Below are positions 32,457 through 41,092 of a stretch of 64,000 bases of DNA, one piece after another. Under the pieces are notes generated by a model. That model ran no database searches and was not told the origin of the DNA. It saw nothing but the letters and a program-made list of their open reading frames with translations. Each line of letters starts with the position of its first letter. Position 1 is the stretch's first letter. The stretch lies in NCBI GenBank assembly GCA_012521675.1, contig JAAYLU010000065.1:1-64000 (forward strand), read 5' to 3'. A program made the translations under genes and the position numbers. This stretch comes from Synergistaceae bacterium. Its GTDB lineage: Bacteria; Synergistota; Synergistia; Synergistales; Aminobacteriaceae.

Positions 32457-33497
32457 ATGAGAGGAAGGTTTGTTGCGCAGGCTTCGCTGGTGTTGGCGCT
32501 CCTGCTGGCGTGTGCGCCCCTGGCGGATGCGAGGCTGTTCGTGGATTCGGCTGGGAGAGAGGTGGAGCTGCCCTCGTCGATAGAGAGGGTCGCGCCATCG
32601 GGTCCTCTCGCCCAGATAATCCTCTACACCCTGGCACCGGACAAACTGTCCGGGATAGCGGCGGGCTTCTCCCAGGAGGCCGAGGGGTATATCGGTGGAA
32701 AGTACCTGGAGCTGCCCCTCTTCGGACAGTTCTACGGAAGGAACGTCTCCTTGAACATGGAGGCCCTGATTAAAGCGGCGCCGCAGGTGATCGTGGACGT
32801 AGGAGAGGCCAAGAAGAGCATCCGTGAGGACATGGACGCGCTGCAGGAGCAGGTCGGAATACCGACCGTTTTCGTCCGGGCGACGCTCGACACCCTCCCT
32901 GAGGCCTTCATAGCGCTGGGCGACCTACTCGGAGAGGAGGAGAGGGCCGGGATGCTCTCTCGGAGGGCCGGGGAGATACTGTCCCGCGCGGCGTCCGTGA
33001 AGGATGGCCTGCGGAGCGGAGAGGCGCCTGGGGTGTACGCTGCAATGGGAGTGGCGGGGCTGAACACCAACGCCAGGGGATCATTCCACGCCGAGGTCCT
33101 GGACAGGGTGGGAGCGTGCAACGTCGCGGACGTCCAGCCCGATCCGAAGGGAGCGGGCAGCGCCGTGTCCCTTGAGCAGGTTCTGCTCTGGGATCCCGGT
33201 GTCATACTCGCCGAGACGGAGGATGTGAGGTGTCGGATACTGGAGGACTCCGCGTGGAGCGGCATCAAGGCTGTGAGAGAGGGTCGCGTGCACCGCATAC
33301 CGAACAATCCGTACAGCTTCGTCGCCAACCCGCCGTCGGTGAACCGACTGCTCGGTATCCTCTGGCTCGGGCATCTCTTATACCCGGAGAAGCAGGAGAC
33401 AAACACCAAGGAGGACGTGGTCGAGTTTTTCAGGCTGTTCTATTCGATAGATCTCTCGGACGCCCTGTACGAGGAGGTCATGAAGGACGCAATGTAG
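32457..33497 (+). CDS. BtuF/FecB-type periplasmic substrate-binding protein
   Basis: 346 residues with a signal peptide (1-25, cut after ADA). A type III binding-protein fold follows: FVDSAGREVELPSSIERVAPSG, LNMEALIKAAPQVIVD, NARGSFHAEVLDRVGACNVAD and VHRIPNNPYSFVANPPSVNRLLG-type ending. Start ATG after AAGAGGTGG. Ligand could be molybdate/tungstate, a ferric chelate or a corrinoid. It ends 12 bp from the convergent zinc-ribbon gene. Confidence 0.85.
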   Translation: MRGRFVAQASLVLALLLACAPLADARLFVDSAGREVELPSSIERVAPSGPLAQIILYTLAPDKLSGIAAGFSQEAEGYIGGKYLELPLFGQFYGRNVSLNMEALIKAAPQVIVDVGEAKKSIREDMDALQEQVGIPTVFVRATLDTLPEAFIALGDLLGEEERAGMLSRRAGEILSRAASVKDGLRSGEAPGVYAAMGVAGLNTNARGSFHAEVLDRVGACNVADVQPDPKGAGSAVSLEQVLLWDPGVILAETEDVRCRILEDSAWSGIKAVREGRVHRIPNNPYSFVANPPSVNRLLGILWLGHLLYPEKQETNTKEDVVEFFRLFYSIDLSDALYEEVMKDAM

Positions 33498-33509
33498 GGT
33501 CTGGCGTGC

Positions 33510-33704
33510 CTACTTGTCCTCCAGTGTCGTCTCGACCTCGGCCATCCGCCCCGAGGCAAGCTCCTCGGAGATGAAGACCTGCCCGCACGACGGGCATCGG
33601 GGCACGTCGGTGCGAAACACGTGTCCAAGGTAGCTGAACCCGGTCGACATGGGGATCATCTCCACGTCGCACTTGGCGCAGACAAGCCTTTTGGTCTCTT
33701 CCAT
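33510..33704 (-). CDS. Small zinc-ribbon/redox protein, module A
   Basis: 64 residues with two CxxC pairs: CAKC near residue 9 and CPSC near residue 38, the second followed by GQVFISEELASGRM. It looks like a rubredoxin-like or zinc-ribbon knuckle. I believe it belongs to the small 'redox protein' families named after CLJU_RS11820 and DVU_1557 (from memory). It lies 5 bp after the large Fe-S oxidoreductase gene. Its paralogue at 48278-48493 holds the same place in module B, so it is probably a dedicated partner, perhaps an electron shuttle or subunit. Confidence 0.78.
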   Translation of the reverse strand: MEETKRLVCAKCDVEMIPMSTGFSYLGHVFRTDVPRCPSCGQVFISEELASGRMAEVETTLEDK

Positions 33705-33709
33705 CTCCG

Positions 33710-35974
33710 TCAGTCCTCCAGCTCTATCTTCATCCGGTGCGAATAGGCGTTGTGCAGGATGAAGCCCTCGGGAGAGGGCTCGTACTCCACCCAGTAGGTG
33801 GTGTAGCCTATCTCCTCGTACCCGTGGAATCTGCCCGTCTCCGGGTCTTTAACCCTGCGCGCGCTCGCCTCGCACTGCTCGACCGCGGTCAGCGCGTCCT
33901 CCTCCAGGAAGCGCCCCCTGTTCATCTTCTCGCGCAGCTCGGGCGACATGATCAGCTTTGCCCCGCTTTTCACCCCATCCTCACCTCCGAAAGGCTCCAA
34001 CCCGGGCCAGTGTTCGGACAGCATCTCGGTCCTCAGGCGTTCGCGCCTCCTTCTGCGCTCGTCGAAGGAGGGAAGGGGCGAGGTCGAATCATTGATGCCG
34101 AAGAAGAGATCCAGCACGTGCCTGACCGGCTTGCCCTCGTGCGAGAGCACGTCGCGGCAGTTCGAGCAGTAGACCACATAGGGAGCCTCTCCGTCGTTGC
34201 GCCTGCGGTCGGCCAGCCAGGCCGAGTAGTTGGGGGCCGCTATGTCGATGTGCCCGCCGAACGAACAGCACTGGGCGTACCTCCCCTCGTAGGGCAGAGG
34301 AGCAAGCTCGTATCCCGCGGCGCGGACCAAATCTCTCGCGGCCCTCTGGGAGCCGGGCATGTTCCTGCTCGCGCACGGGTCGAACACCGACACGGCCGCG
34401 CCGTTCCCCCTGTCCGCGGGGGATACGCCGGATTCGGCCAAAACGTCCACCAGCAGTCTGCACTCAACCTCCGGCATGTAGCGCTCGAACATCGTCATGC
34501 AGGTGGGGCATGCCAGTATCACCTCCGGCTCGCCCAGCTCGCGCCATTCGCGAAGAAACTTTTCCCTGGCGGACCCGAACAGAGCCATGTCGCCCGCCCA
34601 GACCGCAGGAGCGCCGCAGCAGCCAAGCCCGAGGGCGGTGCCGGGCGACCGTTCGAGCAGAAAGCCGTAGGTCATGGACACGTACCTCGGGTCCGACGCG
34701 CCAAGCTGGCAGCCGGGGAAGAAGAGAAAAGTGCAAGGTGCGCCGGAGGGAGGGGGAGCGTAGAGCGAGGCCCTGCGGCTGTTCGAGAAATCCATGTCGC
34801 GAAGCCAGAATTCGTGAAACGCCCAGGGCATGGCGCCCTTCTCGTGCATCGCCTGGTGCGCGCCCCGGAGGAACTCGCCGACGTCTATCCCCTCCGGGCA
34901 GACCTCTCCGCATAGACCGCACTGGTTGCAGGTGGAGATCAGCCTGGTGGCCACCGTGCCGTCGCCGTCAAGCGTGCCGGGGGTGATGGTTATCCTGACC
35001 TCCTCCTCGATCCTCTTCGGGAACTTCTTGAAGTAGTTCATCATGCCGCAGTGGCGCACGCAGGCGTCGCAGCGGCACTGTATGCAGCGAGCGGCCTCGG
35101 AAGCAGCCTCTTCCTTCGTGTACGAAGCGCCCGACGACGGTAGCACCGCGGGAGCGTGCGCCATCGTGCCGGGAGCGAGCTTCATCCTGGTGGGAGGAGG
35201 AGGGACATGGCTTCTCATCGCCCCGGTCTTGAAGAAATCCTCGATGCACAGGGACGCCTTCAGTCCCTGGTTCAGCGCCTCCATGCGCCCCGCCCCGAGC
35301 AGCCCGCCCCCCAGGAAGACTCCGGGCAGAGCCGAGGCGAACGGCACGCCGTCGGGACATTCCGGCCGCAGGCCGAACGACTCCCCCTTCGGGCCGGTGG
35401 CGACATACACGGCGTCGTAATCCCGTCTAAGCTCCTCCATGTCCGTGATCTTTCGGTCGAGGAAGAGTCCGTACTTCTCATTGGAGAACTGGAGTTCGAT
35501 GTCCTTGAGGAAGGCATCGGAATCCAGCTCGTCCCACAGGCCTCCTCCTATTCGTCCGCTCATCTCGAACAGGTCGACATGGTACTTCTTGTTAGAGAGC
35601 CTCAGGGCGCAAGCTAGCCCGCCGATGCCCGCGCCGATCACGGCTATCCTCTCTTTTTTTGCGGGCAGGTTGTAGCTGTTCGGGGCTCGGTTGGCCGCAT
35701 GCACTATGGCCGCGTCCTCCAGGAGCCTCAGCGAAACCGGGGCGTCCACCTCGCCCCTCGGGCATGCGGCTCTGCAAGGCTCGTCGCACAGTGCGGCCAC
35801 GATGGCAGGGAATGCGACGGTGTTCGAGTACAGGCGAAAGGCCGTGTTGAACGAGCCGCGCTTCATCCGCGCCGTGAACTCCCTCACATCCAGCCCGAAG
35901 GGGCAGGCGGAAGTGCAGAAAGCGGCCTCTTTCTCAAGGCAGTTCTCGATTATCCTACGTTTCATCTCATCCAT
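33710..35974 (-). CDS. Fe-S/CCG-domain pyridine nucleotide-disulfide oxidoreductase-like protein, module A
   Basis: 754 residues, predicted cytosolic. Order: an N-terminal Cys-rich domain (CTSACPFGLD, CDEPCRAACPRG) as in glutamate synthase small subunits; an FAD-binding Rossmann motif GAGIGG at about residue 118; a Cys-rich insert (CIQCRCDACVRHC); a ferredoxin motif CNQCGLCGEVCPEG; two CCG domains as in heterodisulfide reductase HdrB (FFPGCQLGAS, GLGCCGAPAVW; DPCASRN, CCSFGGH, YCSNCRD); and a tail with TTYWVEYEP. From memory, NCBI names such proteins dicluster-binding oxidoreductases. Start ATG 35974 has GGGAG upstream. Likely the electron-transfer hub of the module. Confidence 0.82.
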   Translation of the reverse strand: MDEMKRRIIENCLEKEAAFCTSACPFGLDVREFTARMKRGSFNTAFRLYSNTVAFPAIVAALCDEPCRAACPRGEVDAPVSLRLLEDAAIVHAANRAPNSYNLPAKKERIAVIGAGIGGLACALRLSNKKYHVDLFEMSGRIGGGLWDELDSDAFLKDIELQFSNEKYGLFLDRKITDMEELRRDYDAVYVATGPKGESFGLRPECPDGVPFASALPGVFLGGGLLGAGRMEALNQGLKASLCIEDFFKTGAMRSHVPPPPTRMKLAPGTMAHAPAVLPSSGASYTKEEAASEAARCIQCRCDACVRHCGMMNYFKKFPKRIEEEVRITITPGTLDGDGTVATRLISTCNQCGLCGEVCPEGIDVGEFLRGAHQAMHEKGAMPWAFHEFWLRDMDFSNSRRASLYAPPPSGAPCTFLFFPGCQLGASDPRYVSMTYGFLLERSPGTALGLGCCGAPAVWAGDMALFGSAREKFLREWRELGEPEVILACPTCMTMFERYMPEVECRLLVDVLAESGVSPADRGNGAAVSVFDPCASRNMPGSQRAARDLVRAAGYELAPLPYEGRYAQCCSFGGHIDIAAPNYSAWLADRRRNDGEAPYVVYCSNCRDVLSHEGKPVRHVLDLFFGINDSTSPLPSFDERRRRRERLRTEMLSEHWPGLEPFGGEDGVKSGAKLIMSPELREKMNRGRFLEEDALTAVEQCEASARRVKDPETGRFHGYEEIGYTTYWVEYEPSPEGFILHNAYSHRMKIELED

Positions 35975-35985
35975 GACTTGGCTCC

Positions 35986-37275
35986 CTATCCCTGCGCTGT
36001 CAGGTAGTAAGAGCAGAACGGTACGAACTTCCCGTCGTCGAAGACGTGCAGGCTGCACCTGCGCAGCCTCTCCAGGTCGAGGTTCCACGCGTCCTGGAAG
36101 GGCATGGACGTCAGAGTGAAGCTGAACGTGCGGGCGAACTTCAGAAAGCCATCGAGCGTCTTGAGGTCCGCCTCGCAGCAGCCGGTCTCCGTCGCGCTCT
36201 CGTCCTGTTCGGGGCGCTTCCACTTGCTGGTGATGAAGGAGCGGTTCTGGTCGGCCGTGACGGGAGACCCGCAGCTGCAACCTCTCCTGTGCAGGGGGTA
36301 GAGTCCCTGTTTGCGGGTGACCACGAAGTCCGCGTGGAAACCGCACAGCGGGTGGGTGAACCTGGCGGGGAGAAGGGTGTCCATCCCCACCAGCCCGTCC
36401 GTCTGCTCGACAATGGCGGTTAGCAGCTCGTCCAGGGTGAATCGGTCCTCGTCCTTTGGCTGCGACGGTATGCGACCGAAGTAGCTGACCGGCTGAAAGT
36501 GGACGCCTCGGACGGCGGGGGAGCGGGCGACCGCATATCTGATGATTTCTCCCACCTGGTGGGTGTTCACTCCCGGGACCAGGGTCGGGACGAGGGTGAC
36601 GCCGATATTGTTGGCGGCGCAGTTGTCGATTGCGCGGCTCTTTATCTCCGCCAAGTCCCTTCCTCGGAGAGAGCGGTGGATCTCGTCGTCCGTGCCGTCG
36701 AACTGGAGAAATGCGAAGGACAGCCCCGCCTCGGCCAGCCTCGCCACGTAGGCGGGGTCCTCCGCCAGTCGAATGCCGTTGGTGTTGAGCTGAACGTGGG
36801 CGCATCTGGCCTCGAAGGCCGCTCTGACTATCTCCGGCAGGTCGTCGCGCACGGTCGGCTCGCCGCCGCTTAGTTGAACCAGGGTCTTGCCGGGCTTCGC
36901 GAGGGCATTCAGACGGGCGTGAATCGTCTCTAAGGGTATGTCCTCGCCCTCGCCGCCGTCCGCGAAGCAGAAGGTGCATCGGATATTGCAGCGCTTGGTC
37001 ACCTCCAGCACGGTGCAGCAGGTCTCCTGGCGGTGCTCCGGGCAGAGACCGCACGCGTGCGGACAGCTCTCGTTCTCCCCGGTCGCGATCGTCGGCTCCT
37101 CGCCTCTCCAGGAGTCGATGTCCACCAGGCCGCGCCACAGGAGCGCGGAGAAGTCACCGTGCCGCGGGCAGCTCTTTTCCAGGTAGATCGCCCCGTCGCG
37201 CTCGACCTGTGTTGCGGGGATCCTCTCCAGGCAGACGGGGCATACGCTGTAGGTGTGTCTGGCTGTTTTTTTCAT
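35986..37275 (-). CDS. Radical SAM protein (TrsS-like), module A
   Basis: 429 residues. The N-terminus has two Cys pairs (CPVC, then SCPRHGDF), a knuckle seen in this radical SAM group. The SAM 4Fe-4S motif is CNIRCTFC near residue 98, followed by LSGGEPTVRDDLPEI and NTNGIRL. The C-terminal part is Cys-rich (CGFHADF, RGCSCGSP, ETGCCE) and ends FVPFCSYYLT. I recall an NCBI family TrsS, a radical SAM (seleno)protein near Mo hydroxylases, and this fits it; no in-frame TGA is seen here. It may modify a small molecule or cofactor. It lies 11 bp before the Fe-S oxidoreductase gene. Confidence 0.8.
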   Translation of the reverse strand: MKKTARHTYSVCPVCLERIPATQVERDGAIYLEKSCPRHGDFSALLWRGLVDIDSWRGEEPTIATGENESCPHACGLCPEHRQETCCTVLEVTKRCNIRCTFCFADGGEGEDIPLETIHARLNALAKPGKTLVQLSGGEPTVRDDLPEIVRAAFEARCAHVQLNTNGIRLAEDPAYVARLAEAGLSFAFLQFDGTDDEIHRSLRGRDLAEIKSRAIDNCAANNIGVTLVPTLVPGVNTHQVGEIIRYAVARSPAVRGVHFQPVSYFGRIPSQPKDEDRFTLDELLTAIVEQTDGLVGMDTLLPARFTHPLCGFHADFVVTRKQGLYPLHRRGCSCGSPVTADQNRSFITSKWKRPEQDESATETGCCEADLKTLDGFLKFARTFSFTLTSMPFQDAWNLDLERLRRCSLHVFDDGKFVPFCSYYLTAQG

Positions 37276-37303
37276 GTGCGACCTCCGCTTTGCTTAGTTC
37301 GAT

Positions 37304-37332
37304 AAAAAAGGGGCGGACCCGGTCCGCCCCTT
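37304..37332 (-). terminator. Terminator between the hydroxylase and radical SAM genes
   Basis: On the minus strand, a 9-bp stem GGGGCGGAC / GTCCGCCCC (37330-37322 and 37318-37310) with a 3-base loop, followed by TTTTTT. It lies 20 bp after the hydroxylase stop and 30 bp before the radical SAM start. Confidence 0.88.
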
Positions 37333-37352
37333 GAATCAGCAATTCGAGTCCT

Positions 37353-40274
37353 TTAGAAGAATCTCTCCCCCTCGGCGCCTCCAAGCGGGACGAAGTAGTC
37401 GTCCGGCCCGACTTTGACGGGGTTGGCCTTTATATTCTCAAGCTCCTCGTAAAGATCGGAGCCGAGGAAGTACTTCTTCGGCGGCTCTATCTTACCACCG
37501 GCGGCCAGCGTGTCTATTCCCGCCTTCACCTTCTCGGGGGTGGCGGGCATCTCGTGCACGCGCACTCCGCAGGCGTTGTAGATGGCGTTCAGCACGGCCA
37601 TGTGCCCGGAGGACTGGAAGCCCTCGGACGCTCCGGAGGAGCCGAAGGGGCCGGCCTCGTCGGGACGCTCGTAGTAGATCGCCTCGATCTCGTCTGGAAT
37701 CATATCGATGTACGGCACTCCGCTCGAAGCTATGTTGGTGTGCTTCTTGACGTCGTCGTAGTTCTCGCCCAGGGCGAAGCCGATCGCGTGCGAAATCCCG
37801 CCGAAGGCCTGTCCGTTGACCGAATCGATGTTGCCTATCTTGCCCACGTCGCTGACGCAGGTGAAGCGGAGCACGGTCGTCTTGCCCGTGGCCGTGTCGA
37901 CTTCGACCTCCGCCAGGTTGAGACAGTAGGTGAAGGCCGGGGTCGGGTCGCCCACTCCAGTGTTCGGGTCGAGCCTGCACAGGCCGGGAAGCGAGGTGTT
38001 GGAGTAGGTGCCGAAGTACTTGGTCTCTAGCCCCTCCGCCTTCATCTCCTCGTAGGTCCTGTAGGTGCCGTCGGGCTTGCGCATCGCGCCTAGCAGCTTC
38101 TCCGCCGCGATGATTGTGGCGTTGCCGCTCATGAAGTGGGTGCGGCTGGCGCCCGACATTCCCGAGTCGGGGCAGAGCTTGGTGTCGTTCTGTACCAGCT
38201 TTATCTGCTCCGGCGTCACTCCGAGGGGTTTGAGCGCCTCCAGGGTCAGCATGAGGGAGCCTATGTCACCTCCCTGCCCGAGCTCCTGGTAGGTGTCGTA
38301 CTTGGTGAAGGTCCCGTCCGGGTTGATCTCGAGCGCGACGGTGGACTTGTCCGTGCCGCCCTCGGTGACGTTGAAGCCTCCCCAGGAGAGTCCGACCCCG
38401 CGCCTCTTTTCGGGCGTGTCGGCGGCATTCGCCTCGACTACCGCCCTCTCGTACTTCGGGCGCATCATCTTCATCATCTCCTCCATCGGGTACTGGCGGA
38501 AGGGGTAGCTGTTGATGTTGGTCTGGCCCTCGCGGGCTATGTTTCTCCAGCGGAACTCGAACGGGTCGATTCCGGCCTTATCGGCGAGCATGTCCATGAG
38601 CGCCTCGCTGAGGGTGTAGGCCTGCGGGGAGCCGTAGCTGCGGTAGGCCGTGCCGAAGTTGTGGTTGGTGTTGGCTATGCGGGCCAGCCCGGCGGCGTGC
38701 GGCACGTAATAGGGGAAGAAGGCGAATCGCGGCTGCTTGGTGACTATGTCGTCGCCGCCCCATGAGTAGGCGCCGTGGTCCATTCCGTAGTCGAACTCCA
38801 CCGCCGTGATCTTGCCGTTCTCGTCGCACGCGGCCCGGCCGTTGGAGTGGCAGGGGCAGCGCTTGCCGGAGAAGTGCTGATGCTCCTCGTAGCTCATCGA
38901 CAGAGAGACCGGGGCCTTCATGACCGCCGCCGCCGCGCCTGCGAGGCAGAGGTCGCCCGCGTTGGTCGACCAGCCAAAGCTTGCGCCGGTCGGGTTCATA
39001 ACTACGCGGAGCTTGTCCCTCGGCACGCCGATCGAGTTGCCGATGCGCCCTATCGAGGAGTACACTCCCTGCGACTTGCACTGGAACGTCAGGAAGCCGT
39101 CCTCGTCGAAGTAGGCCTGCACGCTGTCGCCCTCGATGGTCAGGTGCGGCTGGCGCGAGGAGTAGAAGCTGCCCTCCGCGCTGTAGGCCGACGAATCGAT
39201 GATCTCCGCGACCTTGGACGCGTCCTCGAGCCCCGCTCCCTTCAGAAGCGGCTGCATGCAGAAGATATTCGGCGTATCCTCGTGGACGCGCATGGCGTCC
39301 GGCATAACCGCGTCCAGGAAGTTCAGGTACTCCGGAAGCTGTTCGATCTCGACCTTGACCTTGGCCGCGGCCGCACGGGCGTGGTCCTTGGTGTCGGCAA
39401 CGGCAAGCGCCACCACGTCTCCGTAGCGGAAGATCTTCTTCTCGTTGAGCACCTCGCGGCTCGGCGCCATGACGGTCGTGCGCTCGTGCATCTGCCCCTC
39501 CGCCATGATGTTGGTGCCGCCCGCGGCCCTGATGTCGGCCGCCAGGATTATCTTCTTGACGCCGGGCATCTTCTCCGCCTCGGATATGTCGATGTTCAGT
39601 ATCTTCGCGTGGTGCGCCGCCCTCGGCTGGACCATAGCCACGTGCAGCGTCTCCGCCGGCATCTTCAGCTCCTGGTCGTCGCCGTAGTCCGCCAGGCCGC
39701 ATACCTTGGCCAGAGCGGTCGGACGGACCACCGGCTTGCCGTAGTAGCCGTCCTCGGTGGAGAAGGAGGGGCCGATCTCGTCCATCGCACCCTCCCCGCG
39801 CACGACCTTCGCCGCCTCCATCACAGCGTCGACTATCTGCTTGTAGCCGGTGCAGCGGCATACGTTCCTGTGCTTCTGGAACCAGTCGCGGACCTCCTTG
39901 CGCGTCGGGCTGTCGTTCTCCATGAAGAGGGCGTAGGCGGATACGATGAACCCGGGTGTGCAGAAGCCGCACTGCACCGCGCCCAGCTTCATGAAGGCGA
40001 CCTGCAGCGGATGCAGGTTCGCTGGGGTCCCTATGCCTTCAAGCGTGATGACCTCGCTGTACTCCGGCACGTTGGAGATCTTCCTTGTGCACGAGCGCAC
40101 CAGCTTGCCGTCCAAAATGACCGAGCAGGAGCCGCAGACCCCCGTGTCGCATCCGATCTTGACGCTGGTAAGACCCAGCCTGCGAAGCACCTCCGCCAGC
40201 GAATCCTTGGCGGGGTCGCAGATAAAAATTCTGTTCACTCCGTTGATCTTGAGCCACATCTTGCGAAAAGCCAC
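37353..40274 (-). CDS. Molybdenum hydroxylase (xanthine dehydrogenase/aldehyde oxidase family), fused 2Fe-2S and Moco domains, module A
   Basis: 973 residues in one chain, as in Desulfovibrio Mop, without an FAD domain. Residues 1-160: two 2Fe-2S sites (CDTGVCGSC and its partner Cys, then CGFCTPGF and CRCTGY). Then the Moco domains, with YRSYGSPQAY, GQGGDIGS and the C-terminal catalytic Glu in GASEGFQSSG. The start is GTG 40274 behind AAGGAGGA. The nucleoside phosphorylase gene ppnP is 38 bp upstream, so hydroxylation of purines is a fair guess. Active-site loops differ from the module B enzyme, so the substrates probably differ. Confidence 0.87.
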   Translation of the reverse strand: MAFRKMWLKINGVNRIFICDPAKDSLAEVLRRLGLTSVKIGCDTGVCGSCSVILDGKLVRSCTRKISNVPEYSEVITLEGIGTPANLHPLQVAFMKLGAVQCGFCTPGFIVSAYALFMENDSPTRKEVRDWFQKHRNVCRCTGYKQIVDAVMEAAKVVRGEGAMDEIGPSFSTEDGYYGKPVVRPTALAKVCGLADYGDDQELKMPAETLHVAMVQPRAAHHAKILNIDISEAEKMPGVKKIILAADIRAAGGTNIMAEGQMHERTTVMAPSREVLNEKKIFRYGDVVALAVADTKDHARAAAAKVKVEIEQLPEYLNFLDAVMPDAMRVHEDTPNIFCMQPLLKGAGLEDASKVAEIIDSSAYSAEGSFYSSRQPHLTIEGDSVQAYFDEDGFLTFQCKSQGVYSSIGRIGNSIGVPRDKLRVVMNPTGASFGWSTNAGDLCLAGAAAAVMKAPVSLSMSYEEHQHFSGKRCPCHSNGRAACDENGKITAVEFDYGMDHGAYSWGGDDIVTKQPRFAFFPYYVPHAAGLARIANTNHNFGTAYRSYGSPQAYTLSEALMDMLADKAGIDPFEFRWRNIAREGQTNINSYPFRQYPMEEMMKMMRPKYERAVVEANAADTPEKRRGVGLSWGGFNVTEGGTDKSTVALEINPDGTFTKYDTYQELGQGGDIGSLMLTLEALKPLGVTPEQIKLVQNDTKLCPDSGMSGASRTHFMSGNATIIAAEKLLGAMRKPDGTYRTYEEMKAEGLETKYFGTYSNTSLPGLCRLDPNTGVGDPTPAFTYCLNLAEVEVDTATGKTTVLRFTCVSDVGKIGNIDSVNGQAFGGISHAIGFALGENYDDVKKHTNIASSGVPYIDMIPDEIEAIYYERPDEAGPFGSSGASEGFQSSGHMAVLNAIYNACGVRVHEMPATPEKVKAGIDTLAAGGKIEPPKKYFLGSDLYEELENIKANPVKVGPDDYFVPLGGAEGERFF

Positions 40275-40312
40275 GTCAGTTCCTCCTTATTCGTCGCTTG
40301 TGCTGAAAAAAG

Positions 40313-40624
40313 CTACAGGTAGCTGCACACGTACTCCGCAATCTCGGTGCAGCGTATCTCGAAAGTATGGTCCGACGGCACCATGAAGTGCTCGCCCTTC
40401 GGGCATTTCTTCCAATCGTCCTTCGCGTCGAGCCGGTACTCTACGACGCCGTTGCTGATCTCCATCTTCTCCCGGGTCGAGGTGGAGAAGGAGTAGCTCC
40501 CGGGCAGCATGATGCCCACGGTCTTCCTCTCTCCCTCCGTGGTCCAGAAGGAACGGCTGGTCACCTTGCCTCCCTCGTAGACATTTCCCGTCACCGCCAT
40601 GTCCACGGACTTGAAGACATCCAT
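40313..40624 (-). CDS. ppnP: Pyrimidine/purine nucleoside phosphorylase (PpnP/DUF1255)
   Basis: 103-residue cupin-fold enzyme that splits nucleosides with phosphate. It matches E. coli PpnP along its length: GGKVTSRSF, VGIMLPGSYSFST, EKMEISNGVVEYRL, KGEHFMVPSDHTFEI and final YVCSYL. The start is ATG 40624 behind AAAGGGG. It leads the module A operon, 38 bp before the Mo hydroxylase, suggesting that freed bases are passed on for hydroxylation. Confidence 0.88.
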   Translation of the reverse strand: MDVFKSVDMAVTGNVYEGGKVTSRSFWTTEGERKTVGIMLPGSYSFSTSTREKMEISNGVVEYRLDAKDDWKKCPKGEHFMVPSDHTFEIRCTEIAEYVCSYL

Positions 40625-40644
40625 GAGGATCGCCCCTTTCAGAT

Positions 40645-40667
40645 GCGGGCTCCGTCGCGGAGCCCGC
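40645..40667 (-). other. Perfect hairpin in the ppnP leader
   Basis: GCGGGCTCCG (40645-40654) and CGGAGCCCGC (40658-40667), a 10-bp perfect stem with a 3-base loop between the ppnP promoter and ribosome site. No T-run follows on the minus strand, so it is more likely an mRNA stability or control element than a terminator. Confidence 0.55.
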
Positions 40668-40678
40668 GGGTTTCTACT

Positions 40679-40708
40679 AGTATAAGTAAAGAGGGAGTGG
40701 ATATGCAA
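40679..40708 (-). promoter_or_regulatory. Promoter of ppnP / module A
   Basis: Minus strand: -35 TTGCAT (40708-40703), 18-bp spacer, -10 TATACT (40684-40679). The rest of the gap up to 40860 is AT-rich with no gene. Confidence 0.55.
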
Positions 40709-40860
40709 TATTTTGATTTTTTTGGTTGGAACTGTTTTGTTTTGACATGTTTTGCCAATTAAAATCAACAGGGCTCTCTCGGTCGAAATGTGCCAAAAGG
40801 AAGGGGTGGCGCCTTGATCTTATCAGAGATGAAGTTCGCATTCAGAAAACTATTTTCTTG

Positions 40861-40890
40861 TTGGCAATGGAGTCGGATATAGGGTATAAT
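40861..40890 (+). promoter_or_regulatory. Promoter of the moeA-like/fdhA/fmdE operon
   Basis: -35 TTGGCA (40861-40866), 18-bp spacer, -10 TATAAT (40885-40890). It gives a leader of about 260 bases before the ATG at 41160. Confidence 0.65.
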
Positions 40891-40936
40891 ACCGCCCAGC
40901 GGGACGAAGTTTGTGAAACGGACAACTTCTTTGCAT

Positions 40937-41062
40937 TTGCGAGGTCGCAAGGCGAGCCCCGCGGAGTAAAAGCCTCCGAGCCGCGCTTCCTAAAGGGTCG
41001 ATCCCCAAGGGGTGCGGTCGACAGGGTATGTCCGGAAACGGACATGCCTCCCGTGTTAGGAA
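40937..41062 (+). ncRNA. Structured leader resembling the Moco riboswitch
   Basis: Hairpins in order: TTGCG/CGCAA (loop AGGT); CGGAG/CTCCG; GTCGA-CCCC with GGGG-TCGAC; ATGTCCG-GAAA-CGGACAT, a perfect stem with a GNRA tetraloop; and TTCCTA with distal TAGGAA closing them. The CCTCCGAGCC and CTTCC stretches recall the Moco RNA motif that controls molybdenum-cofactor and Mo-enzyme genes. The gene downstream is MoeA-like and the next encodes a molybdopterin enzyme. I cannot run a covariance model, so the class is a judgement. Confidence 0.62.
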
Positions 41063-41092
41063 AGGAGGACGAGCTGCCTGCTGATGTGTCTG

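Noticed and set aside
37353-40274. Carbon monoxide dehydrogenase large subunit (CoxL)
   Set aside because: No active-site loop of the CoxL kind, 2Fe-2S domains are fused in the same chain, and no CoxM flavoprotein gene is near.
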